Below are positions 9,085 through 18,042 of a stretch of DNA of 57,494 bases, piece after piece. The notes under the pieces were generated by a model. The model made no database searches, had not been told where the DNA came from, and worked only from the letters and a program-made list of their open reading frames with translations. A program made the translations under genes and the position numbers. This DNA comes from Gammaproteobacteria bacterium (lineage in GTDB: Bacteria; Pseudomonadota; Gammaproteobacteria; Enterobacterales; Neiellaceae), in assembly GCA_017425245.1 (NCBI GenBank), contig JAFOOX010000017.1, forward strand, positions 1 to 57,494. The letters are read 5' to 3'. Numbering within the stretch: position 1 is the stretch's first letter; the number at the start of each line of letters is the position of its first letter.

Positions 9085-11019
9085 TCAGTCCTGTTTGTCA
9101 TCCATTTCGACCCTGTTGCGTCCAGCGGCCCGCGCTGCCAGCAACAGCACCTCGGCCCTGCCGAGCAGCGCCTCAAGCGTTTCGCCGGGGTTGCGACAGG
9201 TCACGCCAAAGCTGGCAGTCACCTGCAGGCCCGCGGCCAACGCGCTGAAATCCGCTTGCTCCAGTTCGCCCCGCAAGCGCTGGGCAATCGCCCCCGCACC
9301 AGCCAGATCGCAATCCACCAGCAGTACAGCAAACTCCCCGCCGCCGATCCGCCCCATCAGGGCATCAGCGGGCAATTGCCCCCGGATCTGACTTATTACC
9401 CGCGACAACAGGCGATCACCCGCGTCATAACCAAAATGGCTGTTGACCTGACGAAGGCGGTCAATGTCGAACAGTATCAATGCCCAAGGCCGCTCAGTTT
9501 GGGGGCCAGCAAAAGCCTTCTCCGCCTGAACGAAAAAGGTGGCGCGGTGGGCTACGCCGGTTAGGGGATCCATGCTCAGCCCCTTCAACCAACGCCGTCG
9601 GGCACGCCAGGCAACCAAGGCCACGATGCTCGCCAGCGATGCGGCGGCGGTGGCGCCGATTCCAGCCGCCGTCCAGATGCGCTGGCGCTCGCTGGCCTGC
9701 TCAAGGGCGGTGCGCTGCAACTGGTTTTGTTTGGCCAGCAAGCGGTATTCGGACTGCTGACGCTCAACGTCAAAAGCCACCCGCAAGCGGGTTTCATGTT
9801 CGCGCGAACGCTTGTCGAAATGGGCGCGCAGATTATCGGTGTAGCGCTGCATCAACTGATAGGCCAGCAGGTGATTACCTTGAGCAGCACGGACCGCTGC
9901 CTCCACCTTGTCCGGGTAACCGGTAGTGTAAAGCGCAGCGATCTCGCTGTTACTGGTCAACAGCCGGCGCGCTTCGGTCATCGCCAGTTCAGCGTCGGCA
10001 TTACGCCCCAGCGCCAGCAATACCTCGGCGCGCAGCAGAAAGTTACCAATGGCAAATTCCGCATCGCTACTGCCGTATTCAAGCTTGGCCAGCTCCTCAA
10101 GCCAGCGCCATGCCTCTTGTGGCTGCTGACGTTGCAGTTCGACATCGGCGATCGCCTGCAGCGCTGACGCCTGATCTTCCACTGAACCCAGATCGCGGGC
10201 CAGTCGCAACACCTCGCTGAAGCGCTGCTGTGCTTCGTCATAACGCTGCAGATCACGCAGGGTACCGGCCAGGTTGTAAAGCGACACCATTGCTTCCACC
10301 AGCTCTCCCTGCTGCCAGCTCAATTCAAAGCTCTGTTGGTAGTAGGTGAGCGCTGTCTCAGCCTGACCCATATAGGCGTAGAGGGTCGCCATCTCATTGG
10401 CCACCAACGCTCGGGTACGCAGATCATCCAGCCCTTGGGACAATTCATGGGCAGCGCGGATCTGGGTCAGTGCCGGTTCAAACTGGTCGAGAGTGGCATA
10501 GAGAGTGGCCGCACCGGTATGGGCTTCGGCTTTGAGACGGGTTAACTCAAGTTGCTCGGCCAGGGTTACAACCTCGTCATAGATAACCAGCGCGCCATGG
10601 ACATCGCCCCGATCTGCCATGATAAAGGCCCGCACCATCAGCAACTCGCCACGGGGTTCGGAGGGGGCATCCGGCAGCCGCAGCAGGGCACGATCAACGA
10701 CCCGTAAAGCATCATCCCATCTGCGCAGACCGGTGTAAGCACCACCCAACAAGGCACTGAGTAAACCATAATCCTCAGCGGTGTGCAGTCGGTGGTCCAG
10801 CCGCTCATTAAGTAGCGCCGCCGCTAGCTTGGGCTCGCGGAACGTCATGGTCCGCAGTTCAGAATAGTCCTCTAACGCAGCCGCAGGCCACGCCATCAGG
10901 ATCATCAACCATATCCTCCACTGCTGTCGCAACTTGCCCTGCTCCGCCGCGCTTGCCCTCGACCACTCTAAACCAGTGGCCAAGAGCAAGACCAACGAAG
11001 ACCACCAAGGTTGCGACAT
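9085..11019 (-). CDS. TPR-repeat GGDEF protein with altered signature (GGGEF)
   Basis: A 644-residue protein: N-terminal export signal, about 350 residues of tetratricopeptide-like helical repeats (roughly 60-400, probably periplasmic), one membrane segment near 455-475, and a C-terminal GGDEF domain. The signature reads RIGGGEF instead of RIGGDEF (near 560). The replaced residue normally helps bind metal and is essential in most active diguanylate cyclases, so this domain may be inactive or act as a binding module. Two in-frame signal-like segments occur (from 11019, and about 35 codons later near MILMAWPAAALE). The second start has GGAGG nearby, so the true N-terminus is uncertain. It lies 38 bp downstream of the next c-di-GMP gene and is probably co-transcribed with it. 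Confidence 0.8.
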   Translation of the reverse strand: MSQPWWSSLVLLLATGLEWSRASAAEQGKLRQQWRIWLMILMAWPAAALEDYSELRTMTFREPKLAAALLNERLDHRLHTAEDYGLLSALLGGAYTGLRRWDDALRVVDRALLRLPDAPSEPRGELLMVRAFIMADRGDVHGALVIYDEVVTLAEQLELTRLKAEAHTGAATLYATLDQFEPALTQIRAAHELSQGLDDLRTRALVANEMATLYAYMGQAETALTYYQQSFELSWQQGELVEAMVSLYNLAGTLRDLQRYDEAQQRFSEVLRLARDLGSVEDQASALQAIADVELQRQQPQEAWRWLEELAKLEYGSSDAEFAIGNFLLRAEVLLALGRNADAELAMTEARRLLTSNSEIAALYTTGYPDKVEAAVRAAQGNHLLAYQLMQRYTDNLRAHFDKRSREHETRLRVAFDVERQQSEYRLLAKQNQLQRTALEQASERQRIWTAAGIGATAAASLASIVALVAWRARRRWLKGLSMDPLTGVAHRATFFVQAEKAFAGPQTERPWALILFDIDRLRQVNSHFGYDAGDRLLSRVISQIRGQLPADALMGRIGGGEFAVLLVDCDLAGAGAIAQRLRGELEQADFSALAAGLQVTASFGVTCRNPGETLEALLGRAEVLLLAARAAGRNRVEMDDKQD

Positions 11020-11057
11020 AAGCCGACTTTTGTGCCACCAACGCCCCTTTGGCGCGG

Positions 11058-13352
11058 CTAGTGCAGCCCGCGCATCAGCTGCTTAAGTTCGCCGAATGCC
11101 ATTGGCCGGTAGAAATAGTAGCCCTGGGCCCCAGTACAGCCGTGGGCACTGAGCGATGGCAGCCAACCGGCTTCCTCTACCCCTTCGGCCACAATCTGTT
11201 TGCCCAATTCGGTACCCACAGCGCACACCGCCGCCACCAGCGCGGCACCGCCGTTGAGTGCCGCCCGCCGCACCAGTCGGCCATCAACCTTGAGGGTATC
11301 GATCGGCATCGCTTCCAGCCAGGCCAGCGGCAACCAGCCACTGCCTACATCATCAAGTGAGATGCCGATGCGCGCTTCACCGAAATCACGCAGCACTCCC
11401 TCCAGCTGGCGGGGTGCCAGCCGCAGCGCTGATTCAGACAGATCGACACGAATCACGCCATCATGGCTGCCCTCAGCCAGACGCTCCAGCAAGCGCTGCA
11501 TCATACGTCGGTTGGTAAGCTCCGGCAGCGACAGGTTAAAACTGAGGAATGCACTGTTATCGCCCAGCTCTCGGCGATCGATGCAGACCTGACGCCCCAC
11601 CCAATCGCCCAGCCGAGGCCACAGACCACCGCGCTCAGCTTCAGCGGCAAACTCATGAGGCGCCAGCAACCCACGCTGAGGATGTTGCCAACGCAGCAGA
11701 GCCTCTGCGCCTGCAATACGGCCTCCGGACAGATCGACCTGCGGCAGATATTGCAAGTTAAATTGCCCTTCTTCGAGAGCCCGCAACAGTTCATGGCTGA
11801 GGGTCTGGCTGCGCAGAGCTTGGGCACCGCGCTCACCATCGGCAAAGGCATAACCGCCAATGCCGCCGCGCTTGGCCTTGTACATGGCAGTATCAGCGAG
11901 CCGCAGCAAGGCGCCCACATCCTGGCTGTCCTCGGGTGCTATAGCGATGCCAATGCTGACCTGCAGCCGCAGCACCACCCCTTCAAGCTGGAAGGGCACA
12001 GCAATAGCATCGACCAGCTTGCGAGCCACCTCCGCCGCTGCCAGATTGTCGCGGATCTGATGGAGCATGATGACAAACTCGTCGCCGCCGAGGCGGGCGC
12101 AATGGTCGGTGCCGCGCACCACCCCTTTGAGGCGACGGGCGACTGCGGCTAGCAGCCGGTCGCCCATTTCATGGCCATGTTGATCATTGATCTGCTTGAA
12201 ACCGTCCAGATCCATAAACAGTAACGCCAGCTTGAACCCTTCTCGCCGCTGGCGAACCAAGGCATCCTGCAACTGTTGCAAAAACAGGCGCCGATTTTCC
12301 AGCTGGGTCAGCGGGTCGAAGTAGGCCAGCTGCGACAGCTGGTGACGCGCCTGGCGGGCATCCAGCCGCTCCAGCAACAAGGTCAACATCAAACCGACGG
12401 CGGTCAGACCGAGCTGCTCCTCCGGCTGTAGCGCGGCCCCCCCTTTACGCTGGACCAGCAGGCCGCCGCAGGGCAACGGTAGCAGCAGCCAATTGCCTGC
12501 CTCAGTGGTGCTGATGCCGGCTGCTCCCAGTTCGGCCGCCAAGCCAAGATTGGTAGGGGCGACAAAGGTCATTACCATGCCGTCGTTGAGCGCCCTGAAC
12601 AGCAATGGCGCTTGGCTTGCAGTCAGCGTCACACCGACACCGATGCCAGAGCGGATCACCGGTTGCAGCACGCTTCGATCGGGGGAAAGGCGCCACCAGT
12701 GGGCCTGCCCCAACTGCAGTGCCTCGGCCACCGCCACCAGCGCCTCCTCCGGTACTCCATCGTTGAGCGCTTCGGGCTGTTCCAGCAACTGCTGCCAGCG
12801 TTGTACCTGCTTGAGCAGGGCACGCATCCGCCGCTGGCGTTGATCGGAGCGGATCTCCAGCTCTGCCAGTTGCGCCGACAGCTGGCTCACCTGAGAGGTC
12901 AGTTCTTGCTGTAGCTGACGGCGCTGTCCGAGCTCAGCAGCCATGCCCTGCAGCTGGTCAACCTGGGCGGAAACATCCGTCAGATAGCCACAAACACCAC
13001 GTAGTTGACCGCGCTCATCGCACCAAGCCACTCCGCCTTCATCAATGGTGATTGCTTCGCCATCGGCGCGCCGCAACTGGTAACGCACCTGATAGCCCTG
13101 CCGGCCTGCCAGTTGGCTACGAATTTCGACGTTAACGCGCTGCCGCTCATCGTCGCTCATAAAACCGGCAAGACCATCATGGCGCCCCATCAAGACGGTA
13201 CGTTCAACGCCAAGGAGCTCTCGACAAGCAGCCGACAAGTAAACGATGGCGCCGTCGAGAGGGCGCACACAGAGCATACCCGGCAACCCTTGCAGTAGCG
13301 GGGTAAGGGCGCAATCACAGCGCCCGAAGAGAGACTGACTGGCCTCAGACAC
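11058..13352 (-). CDS. Cytoplasmic PAS-GGDEF-EAL protein
   Basis: A 764-residue protein without membrane segments. Order: PAS sensor (about 18-125), a coiled coil rich in Gln and Leu (about 125-180), a GAF-like region (about 190-300), GGDEF with intact ARLGGDEF (near 421), and EAL with intact AEALLRW (near 561). The EAL domain keeps NLSLPEL but has DDVGSG where DDFGTG is usual, and a YYFYRP ending in place of QGY. It probably makes and/or degrades c-di-GMP in response to a small ligand. The GTG start at 13352 is chosen because AGGAG lies eight bases upstream; a TTG two codons earlier is too close to that site. It follows parE by about 70 bp on the same strand. Confidence 0.85.
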   Translation of the reverse strand: MSEASQSLFGRCDCALTPLLQGLPGMLCVRPLDGAIVYLSAACRELLGVERTVLMGRHDGLAGFMSDDERQRVNVEIRSQLAGRQGYQVRYQLRRADGEAITIDEGGVAWCDERGQLRGVCGYLTDVSAQVDQLQGMAAELGQRRQLQQELTSQVSQLSAQLAELEIRSDQRQRRMRALLKQVQRWQQLLEQPEALNDGVPEEALVAVAEALQLGQAHWWRLSPDRSVLQPVIRSGIGVGVTLTASQAPLLFRALNDGMVMTFVAPTNLGLAAELGAAGISTTEAGNWLLLPLPCGGLLVQRKGGAALQPEEQLGLTAVGLMLTLLLERLDARQARHQLSQLAYFDPLTQLENRRLFLQQLQDALVRQRREGFKLALLFMDLDGFKQINDQHGHEMGDRLLAAVARRLKGVVRGTDHCARLGGDEFVIMLHQIRDNLAAAEVARKLVDAIAVPFQLEGVVLRLQVSIGIAIAPEDSQDVGALLRLADTAMYKAKRGGIGGYAFADGERGAQALRSQTLSHELLRALEEGQFNLQYLPQVDLSGGRIAGAEALLRWQHPQRGLLAPHEFAAEAERGGLWPRLGDWVGRQVCIDRRELGDNSAFLSFNLSLPELTNRRMMQRLLERLAEGSHDGVIRVDLSESALRLAPRQLEGVLRDFGEARIGISLDDVGSGWLPLAWLEAMPIDTLKVDGRLVRRAALNGGAALVAAVCAVGTELGKQIVAEGVEEAGWLPSLSAHGCTGAQGYYFYRPMAFGELKQLMRGLH

Positions 13353-13422
13353 CGACAACTCTCCTCTGTCAACGGTGATTCAAGCACTGCTGCCAGTATA
13401 GCTGTCGAATTGCTGACGCGCG

Positions 13423-15309
13423 TCAGATTTCTGCCATGTCGCCCTTCTGCTCCAACCAGTCGCGACGGTCAGACGCCCGTTTTTTGGCCAGCAGCATATC
13501 CATCAGCGCATCAGCGGCACTGCTGTCATCGATGGTCAGCTGCACCAGTCGCCGGGTATTGGGGTCCATGGTGGTTTCGCGCAGTTGCAGCGGGTTCATC
13601 TCGCCCAGACCTTTGAAGCGCTGGACATTGATCTTGCCCTTGCGCCCCTCGGCGTGAATACGGTCGAGAATGCCCTGCTTTTCCGCCTCATCAAGGGCGT
13701 AATAAACCTCTTTGGCCACATCGATGCGATACAGCGGCGGCATCGCCACAAACACATGGCCGCGCGCCACCAGTGGCCGGAAGTGACGCAGGAACAGGGC
13801 GCACAGCAGGGTGGCGATGTGCAGGCCATCGGAGTCTGCATCGGCCAGAATGCACACCTTGCCGTAGCGCAGCTCGGCCAGGTCATCGCTGTCCGGATCG
13901 ATGCCAATGGCCACCGAGATGTTGTGCACCTCCTGCGAGGCCAGCAGCTCGGCTGCATCCACCTCCCAGGTGTTGAGGATCTTGCCGCGCAGCGGCATCA
14001 CCGCCTGAAACTCGCGATCGCGGGCCTGCTTGGCCGAGCCACCAGCCGAGTCGCCCTCCACCAGAAACAGCTCGGTGCGGGCTGGATCGTCGCTGGTGCA
14101 GTCGGTCAGCTTGCCGGGCAAGGCCGGGCCGCTGGTGACTTTCTTACGCACCACCTGCTTGGCCTTGCGCATCCGCGCCTGGGCGCTGTTGATGCACAGC
14201 TCGCCCAGCTGCTGGGCGATATCGGTATGCTCATTCAACCACAGGCTGAAGGCGTCTTTGACCACCCCGGCGACAAAGGCCGCGCTCTGACGCGATGACA
14301 GCCGCTCTTTGGTCTGGCCGGCAAACTGCGGATCTTGCATCTTGACGCTGAGCACGAAACTGCAGCGATCCCAGATATCTTCAGGCGCCAATTTTACGCC
14401 GCGTGGCAGCAGGTTACGAAACTCGCAGAACTCACGCATCGCCTCCAGCAGCCCCTGACGCAAGCCGTTGACGTGGGTGCCACCCTGCGGGGTCGGGATC
14501 AGGTTGACGTAGCTTTCGGTGATCGCTGAGCCTCCGTCAGGCAGCCACACCACCGCCCAGTCGGCGGTTTCGGTCGCCGCAGCAAATGCCCCAGTGAAAG
14601 GCTCGGCCGGCAACGTGGTCCACTCTTTGAGTGCCACTTTCAGGTAATCGCGCAAGCCATCCTGGTAGCACCAGCTGTGCTGCTCTTTCTCCACCCGGTC
14701 ATCAAAATCGATCCGCAGGCCTGGGCAGAGCACAGCCTTGGCGCGCAGCAGATGCACCAGTTTGGTGGATGAGAAACGGGGGGCGTCGAAGAAACTGACA
14801 TCCGGCCAGAAGTGGACGCGGGTACCGGTGTTGCGCTTGCCCACAGTGCCGGTGACGGCCAACTCGCGCACCTTGTCGCCATTGGCAAAACCGATTTCAT
14901 ACTGCTGGCCATCGCGCCACACCGTCACCTCGACCCGGGTCGACAGCGCATTGACCACGCTGATGCCAACGCCATGCAAGCCGCCAGAGAACTGGTAATT
15001 CTTGTTGGAAAACTTGCCGCCCGCATGCAGCTTGCACAGGATCAGCTCGACCCCGCTCACCCCATATTCAGGATGGATGTCGACCGGCATACCGCGACCG
15101 TCATCGGTCACCTCCAGCGACTGGTCCTCATGCAGCACCACGGTGATCTTGCGGGCGTGGCCAGCCAGCGCTTCATCCACGCTGTTGTCGATCACCTCCT
15201 GACCCAGATGGTTGGGGCGGCTGGTGTCGGTGTACATGCCCGGACGGCGGCGCACCGGCTCAAGGCCAGTGAGGACTTCCAGGGCTTCGGCTGTGTAGTT
15301 TTCGCTCAT
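13423..15309 (-). CDS. parE: DNA topoisomerase IV subunit B
   Basis: A 628-residue ParE, the ATPase subunit of topoisomerase IV. The N-terminal GHKL ATPase is clear: ALEVLTGLEPVRRRPGMYTD, then VIDNSVDEALAGHA and GGLHGVGISVVNAL. The transducer domain carries PTPQGGTHVNGLRQGL. The TOPRIM domain shows LVEGDSAGGSAKQ and DADSDGLHIATLL, with the Glu and Asp pair that hold Mg2+. A start two codons upstream (15315) is possible, but MSENYTAEALEVL aligns with the E. coli N-terminus. It follows yqiA closely, as in the enterobacterial nudF-yqiB-cpdA-yqiA-parE cluster. Confidence 0.97.
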   Translation of the reverse strand: MSENYTAEALEVLTGLEPVRRRPGMYTDTSRPNHLGQEVIDNSVDEALAGHARKITVVLHEDQSLEVTDDGRGMPVDIHPEYGVSGVELILCKLHAGGKFSNKNYQFSGGLHGVGISVVNALSTRVEVTVWRDGQQYEIGFANGDKVRELAVTGTVGKRNTGTRVHFWPDVSFFDAPRFSSTKLVHLLRAKAVLCPGLRIDFDDRVEKEQHSWCYQDGLRDYLKVALKEWTTLPAEPFTGAFAAATETADWAVVWLPDGGSAITESYVNLIPTPQGGTHVNGLRQGLLEAMREFCEFRNLLPRGVKLAPEDIWDRCSFVLSVKMQDPQFAGQTKERLSSRQSAAFVAGVVKDAFSLWLNEHTDIAQQLGELCINSAQARMRKAKQVVRKKVTSGPALPGKLTDCTSDDPARTELFLVEGDSAGGSAKQARDREFQAVMPLRGKILNTWEVDAAELLASQEVHNISVAIGIDPDSDDLAELRYGKVCILADADSDGLHIATLLCALFLRHFRPLVARGHVFVAMPPLYRIDVAKEVYYALDEAEKQGILDRIHAEGRKGKINVQRFKGLGEMNPLQLRETTMDPNTRRLVQLTIDDSSAADALMDMLLAKKRASDRRDWLEQKGDMAEI

Positions 15310-15345
15310 GATCAACTCGCGCGGCGACGGCCTGGGGCCGCATTG

Positions 15346-15921
15346 TCAGGGAGAGGGAAAGAGGAAGTCCACCAACGCCGGCAAATGGCGTGGAAAATGG
15401 CGCAGGGCATGGTCATCACCCTGTTCAATCTCGGCGGGCGACGGTCCATACCAGGCCAGCGCATCACGGTAATCGAGCACGTCATCGGCAGTGCCAAGCA
15501 GCAGCCAGTAGCGCCCCATCCACGGCGCGGCTGGCATCAGCTCTTCCAGCACCGCCAGCTGGCTGTCATCGAGCAGGTACTGCTCGCCGGTATAGGGGTT
15601 GTGCTGAACGCCAAGATAGCCGGCCAGCAGCCGGTGGGGGGCCACCGCCGGATTTACGAGCACCGTTGGCAGCTGATGACGTTCAGCCACCACCGTGGCA
15701 TAAAAGCCGCCGAGCGAACTGCCCACCAGCCCCACCGGGCCATCCCAGTTACTGGCCAGCGCCTCGACCAAGGCCACTGCGGTCAGCGCATCCCCAGGCA
15801 GCTGCGGCACCTGATAGTCAATATCGGGATGGCGCTGGCGCAGATACTGACCGAGGGTCAGCGCTTTCGCCGAGTGGGGCGAGCTATTGAAACCGTGAAC
15901 ATAGATGATGCGCCGGCCCAT
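15346..15921 (-). CDS. yqiA: YqiA-type alpha/beta-hydrolase (esterase)
   Basis: A 191-residue UPF0227-type serine esterase. IIYVHGFNSSP supplies the oxyanion-hole strand, GSSLGGFYA the nucleophile elbow (Ser near 68), and GDDHALRHF the Asp/His end of the triad. E. coli YqiA hydrolyses short acyl esters; the physiological substrate is unknown to me. The ATG overlaps the cpdA stop by one base (TGATG), implying translational coupling; a TTG one codon upstream is the only alternative. The conserved position between cpdA and parE supports the name. Confidence 0.9.
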   Translation of the reverse strand: MGRRIIYVHGFNSSPHSAKALTLGQYLRQRHPDIDYQVPQLPGDALTAVALVEALASNWDGPVGLVGSSLGGFYATVVAERHQLPTVLVNPAVAPHRLLAGYLGVQHNPYTGEQYLLDDSQLAVLEELMPAAPWMGRYWLLLGTADDVLDYRDALAWYGPSPAEIEQGDDHALRHFPRHLPALVDFLFPSP

Positions 15922-16751
15922 CAATAGCCAGCACTGTCAAACTGGGGGCTGAAGCGGTGATCCGCCAGCCGTTTCACCTGGGTCTGCCAACGGCCGTCGG
16001 GCCACAACTCAAAGGTGCGGTAACCGGGGCTGACACTGTCGAGCTTGAACTGCACCGAGCGGGGCAGAAACTGGATACAGGTCGAGGGGGTGGTCAGCAC
16101 CTCAACCCCTCTCACCAGCGCCCGGAAGTCCTGATGGACGTGACCGCTGACGATGGCCACCACGCCGAGCTGGGCGGCAAGTTCCAGCAACTCCTCGCCA
16201 TTGCGCAGGCGGTGCTGATCCAGCCAGTTACAGCCGACCGGCAACGGCGGGTGGTGGAGAAACAGCATGGTGCGACGCTGTGGCTGGCTAGCCACGGCGG
16301 CGCGTACAAATTCCAGCTCATCCGGGCTAACCCGGCCATAGGTGTGGCCTTCAACCTGACTTTCCAGCAGCAGCAGTTGCCAGCCCGGCAGCAGTAATTG
16401 GCGAATACGCCAGTGACGCAGCGGATCGAGACACAGAGCCATGCCATCGCGATCATCATGGTTGCCGGCGAAGCAGGCGACCGGGCAGTCAAAACTGGCC
16501 ATCGTGTCAGCGAAGGCACGGTAGGAATCGCGGCTGTCATCCTGGGAGATATCACCGGTGACCACAATCAGGTCGGGAACCCCCTCGTCGGCGCGCACCT
16601 GTTCGACCACGGCGGCAAAACTGGCGGCAGTAGGCACGCCAAGCAGTGCCCGCTCTGGCTCGCCAAAGAGGTGGCTATCGGTGATCTGAACGACCCGCGC
16701 CGGCGCGAGGCCAGCTGTCGCAGCGTCCAGGTTCAGACTTGGTCGGTTCAC
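15921..16751 (-). CDS. cpdA: 3',5'-cyclic AMP phosphodiesterase
   Basis: A 276-residue class III cAMP phosphodiesterase of the metallophosphoesterase superfamily. All metal-binding blocks are present in order: QITDSHLF, VTGDISQDDS, AGNHDDRDG, LFLHHPPLPVG and VSGHVHQDF, forming the dinuclear Fe/Mn centre. CpdA lowers cellular cAMP and so tunes CRP-dependent genes. The start is GTG at 16751; the distance to a weak AGGA is about 12 bases, so a nearby alternative is possible. Flanked by yqiB upstream (70 bp gap) and overlapping yqiA downstream. Confidence 0.93.
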   Translation of the reverse strand: MNRPSLNLDAATAGLAPARVVQITDSHLFGEPERALLGVPTAASFAAVVEQVRADEGVPDLIVVTGDISQDDSRDSYRAFADTMASFDCPVACFAGNHDDRDGMALCLDPLRHWRIRQLLLPGWQLLLLESQVEGHTYGRVSPDELEFVRAAVASQPQRRTMLFLHHPPLPVGCNWLDQHRLRNGEELLELAAQLGVVAIVSGHVHQDFRALVRGVEVLTTPSTCIQFLPRSVQFKLDSVSPGYRTFELWPDGRWQTQVKRLADHRFSPQFDSAGY

Positions 16752-16822
16752 GCGCTGTCAATCGTCCTGTGTCAGTGCAGGCGCAATCCGCAGTCATACC
16801 ACATCAGTCCCGCTGGCAGCGC

Positions 16823-17260
16823 TCACTCCGCGCTCTGGCAGTAACCGATACGATGGCTCACAGCGAGCCATTCGCCGAGGAAATGGTTGACCCGGTATTT
16901 CTCATCGCGCTGGTGCATCTTGGCATTAGGATAATCATACCGTGGAGCCAAGCTACTGATCTGTTGACTGGTTAACACTTCCGCCAGCCGCGCATCGTGG
17001 TACATGCGCACCCGCATCGCCGGCAGCAGCCAATCGGGCGTGCCCGCGCGCTGCTGGTGCAGGCTAATCAAGGCGGTGTAACGGGTGATTTCATCAACGA
17101 CCGCGACCACCAGAGTCTCACCATCGAGCGCCCACGACTGACTCTGCCCGGCCTGCTCCAAAGGCCGCAACAACTGGTGCAGGCGCACATAGTTCAGCTC
17201 GCAGCAGCGCAATAGCGCAGCCAAATCTGGCACATAGCGACGGACCAGGGTGCGGCTCAT
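16823..17260 (-). CDS. yqiB: DUF1249 (YqiB) family protein
   Basis: A 145-residue conserved protein of unknown biochemical role, with the family blocks LVRRYVPDLAALLRCCELNY, VVDEITRYTALISL and MRVRMYHDARLAEVL, and a C-terminal NHFLGEWLAVS. Its ATG overlaps the nudF stop (ATGA at 17257-17260), so translation is probably coupled. It is nearly always found with nudF and cpdA in gammaproteobacteria, as here. No catalytic motif is visible. Confidence 0.9.
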   Translation of the reverse strand: MSRTLVRRYVPDLAALLRCCELNYVRLHQLLRPLEQAGQSQSWALDGETLVVAVVDEITRYTALISLHQQRAGTPDWLLPAMRVRMYHDARLAEVLTSQQISSLAPRYDYPNAKMHQRDEKYRVNHFLGEWLAVSHRIGYCQSAE

Positions 17261-17874
17261 CGCTCCGCCAGCCAGCGGGCACGCAGCGCCTCACCGTTGA
17301 CCTGCAGCCACTGCAGGCCAATCAGGGTAGCGGCATTGTCGATGGTGCCTGCGGCCAGCAACGCTAATGCCTGCTGGCGACTAACCACCTCGACACGAAT
17401 ATCTTCGGCCTCGCTCGCCAGGCCATGAATGCCGCCCGCGTTGCTGGCATCCACTTCGCCGATAAAGAGATCGATACGCTCGGTGGTGCCGCCGGGGCTG
17501 ACCAGATAGCTAAACAGCTTCTCAACCCGGCCCACCTCGAGACCGGCTTCCTCCATCGCCTCGCGGCGCACCACCTGTTCGGCCGTCTCTCCTTCATCAA
17601 TGATGCCGGCCACCAGCTCCTTAAGCCAGGGCCGCTCGCTGGTGGCCAGCGCCCCAACCCTGAACTGTTCCTGCATCACCAGTTCATCGCGTACCGGGTC
17701 GTAGGGCAACATCACTGCCGCATGGCCGCGTTCAAACACTTCACGGGTGATCACGGGTGACCAGCCGCCACCGTAAAGGCGATGGCTGAGGTGATAACGC
17801 ACCATGCGAAAAAAGCCCTGAAACAGGGTCTCAATTGCCGTGACTTTGACATCATCATCGCGGTTAAACGCCAT
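17257..17874 (-). CDS. nudF: ADP-ribose pyrophosphatase
   Basis: A 205-residue Nudix hydrolase that splits ADP-ribose to AMP and ribose 5-phosphate, limiting toxic ADP-ribose. The Nudix box is intact: GIIDEGE, then RREAMEEAGLEV, giving the GX5EX7REUXEEXGU pattern. The N-terminal region (MAFNRDDDVKV, then FERGHAAVMLPYDPVRDE) matches the NudF swapped-domain part. The frame stays open far upstream, but those codons run antisense to tolC. The ATG at 17874 with GGAG eight bases upstream is the sensible start. Divergent from tolC with a 168 bp intergenic region. Confidence 0.93.
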   Translation of the reverse strand: MAFNRDDDVKVTAIETLFQGFFRMVRYHLSHRLYGGGWSPVITREVFERGHAAVMLPYDPVRDELVMQEQFRVGALATSERPWLKELVAGIIDEGETAEQVVRREAMEEAGLEVGRVEKLFSYLVSPGGTTERIDLFIGEVDASNAGGIHGLASEAEDIRVEVVSRQQALALLAAGTIDNAATLIGLQWLQVNGEALRARWLAER

Positions 17875-18042
17875 CCCCTGTCTCCTGCTGTGGTGCTGAC
17901 CGATTATGGCCATGACCACCGATTTGTCACAACCGGAAGCCGCCGCGACTGTTACACTTTTTGGCATGTTGGTCGGGCGCGTCCGGGTATAGCATGGGCG
18001 CATGACAACTGATTTGAATTTTCGTTCACGAGGAGAGCGCCG

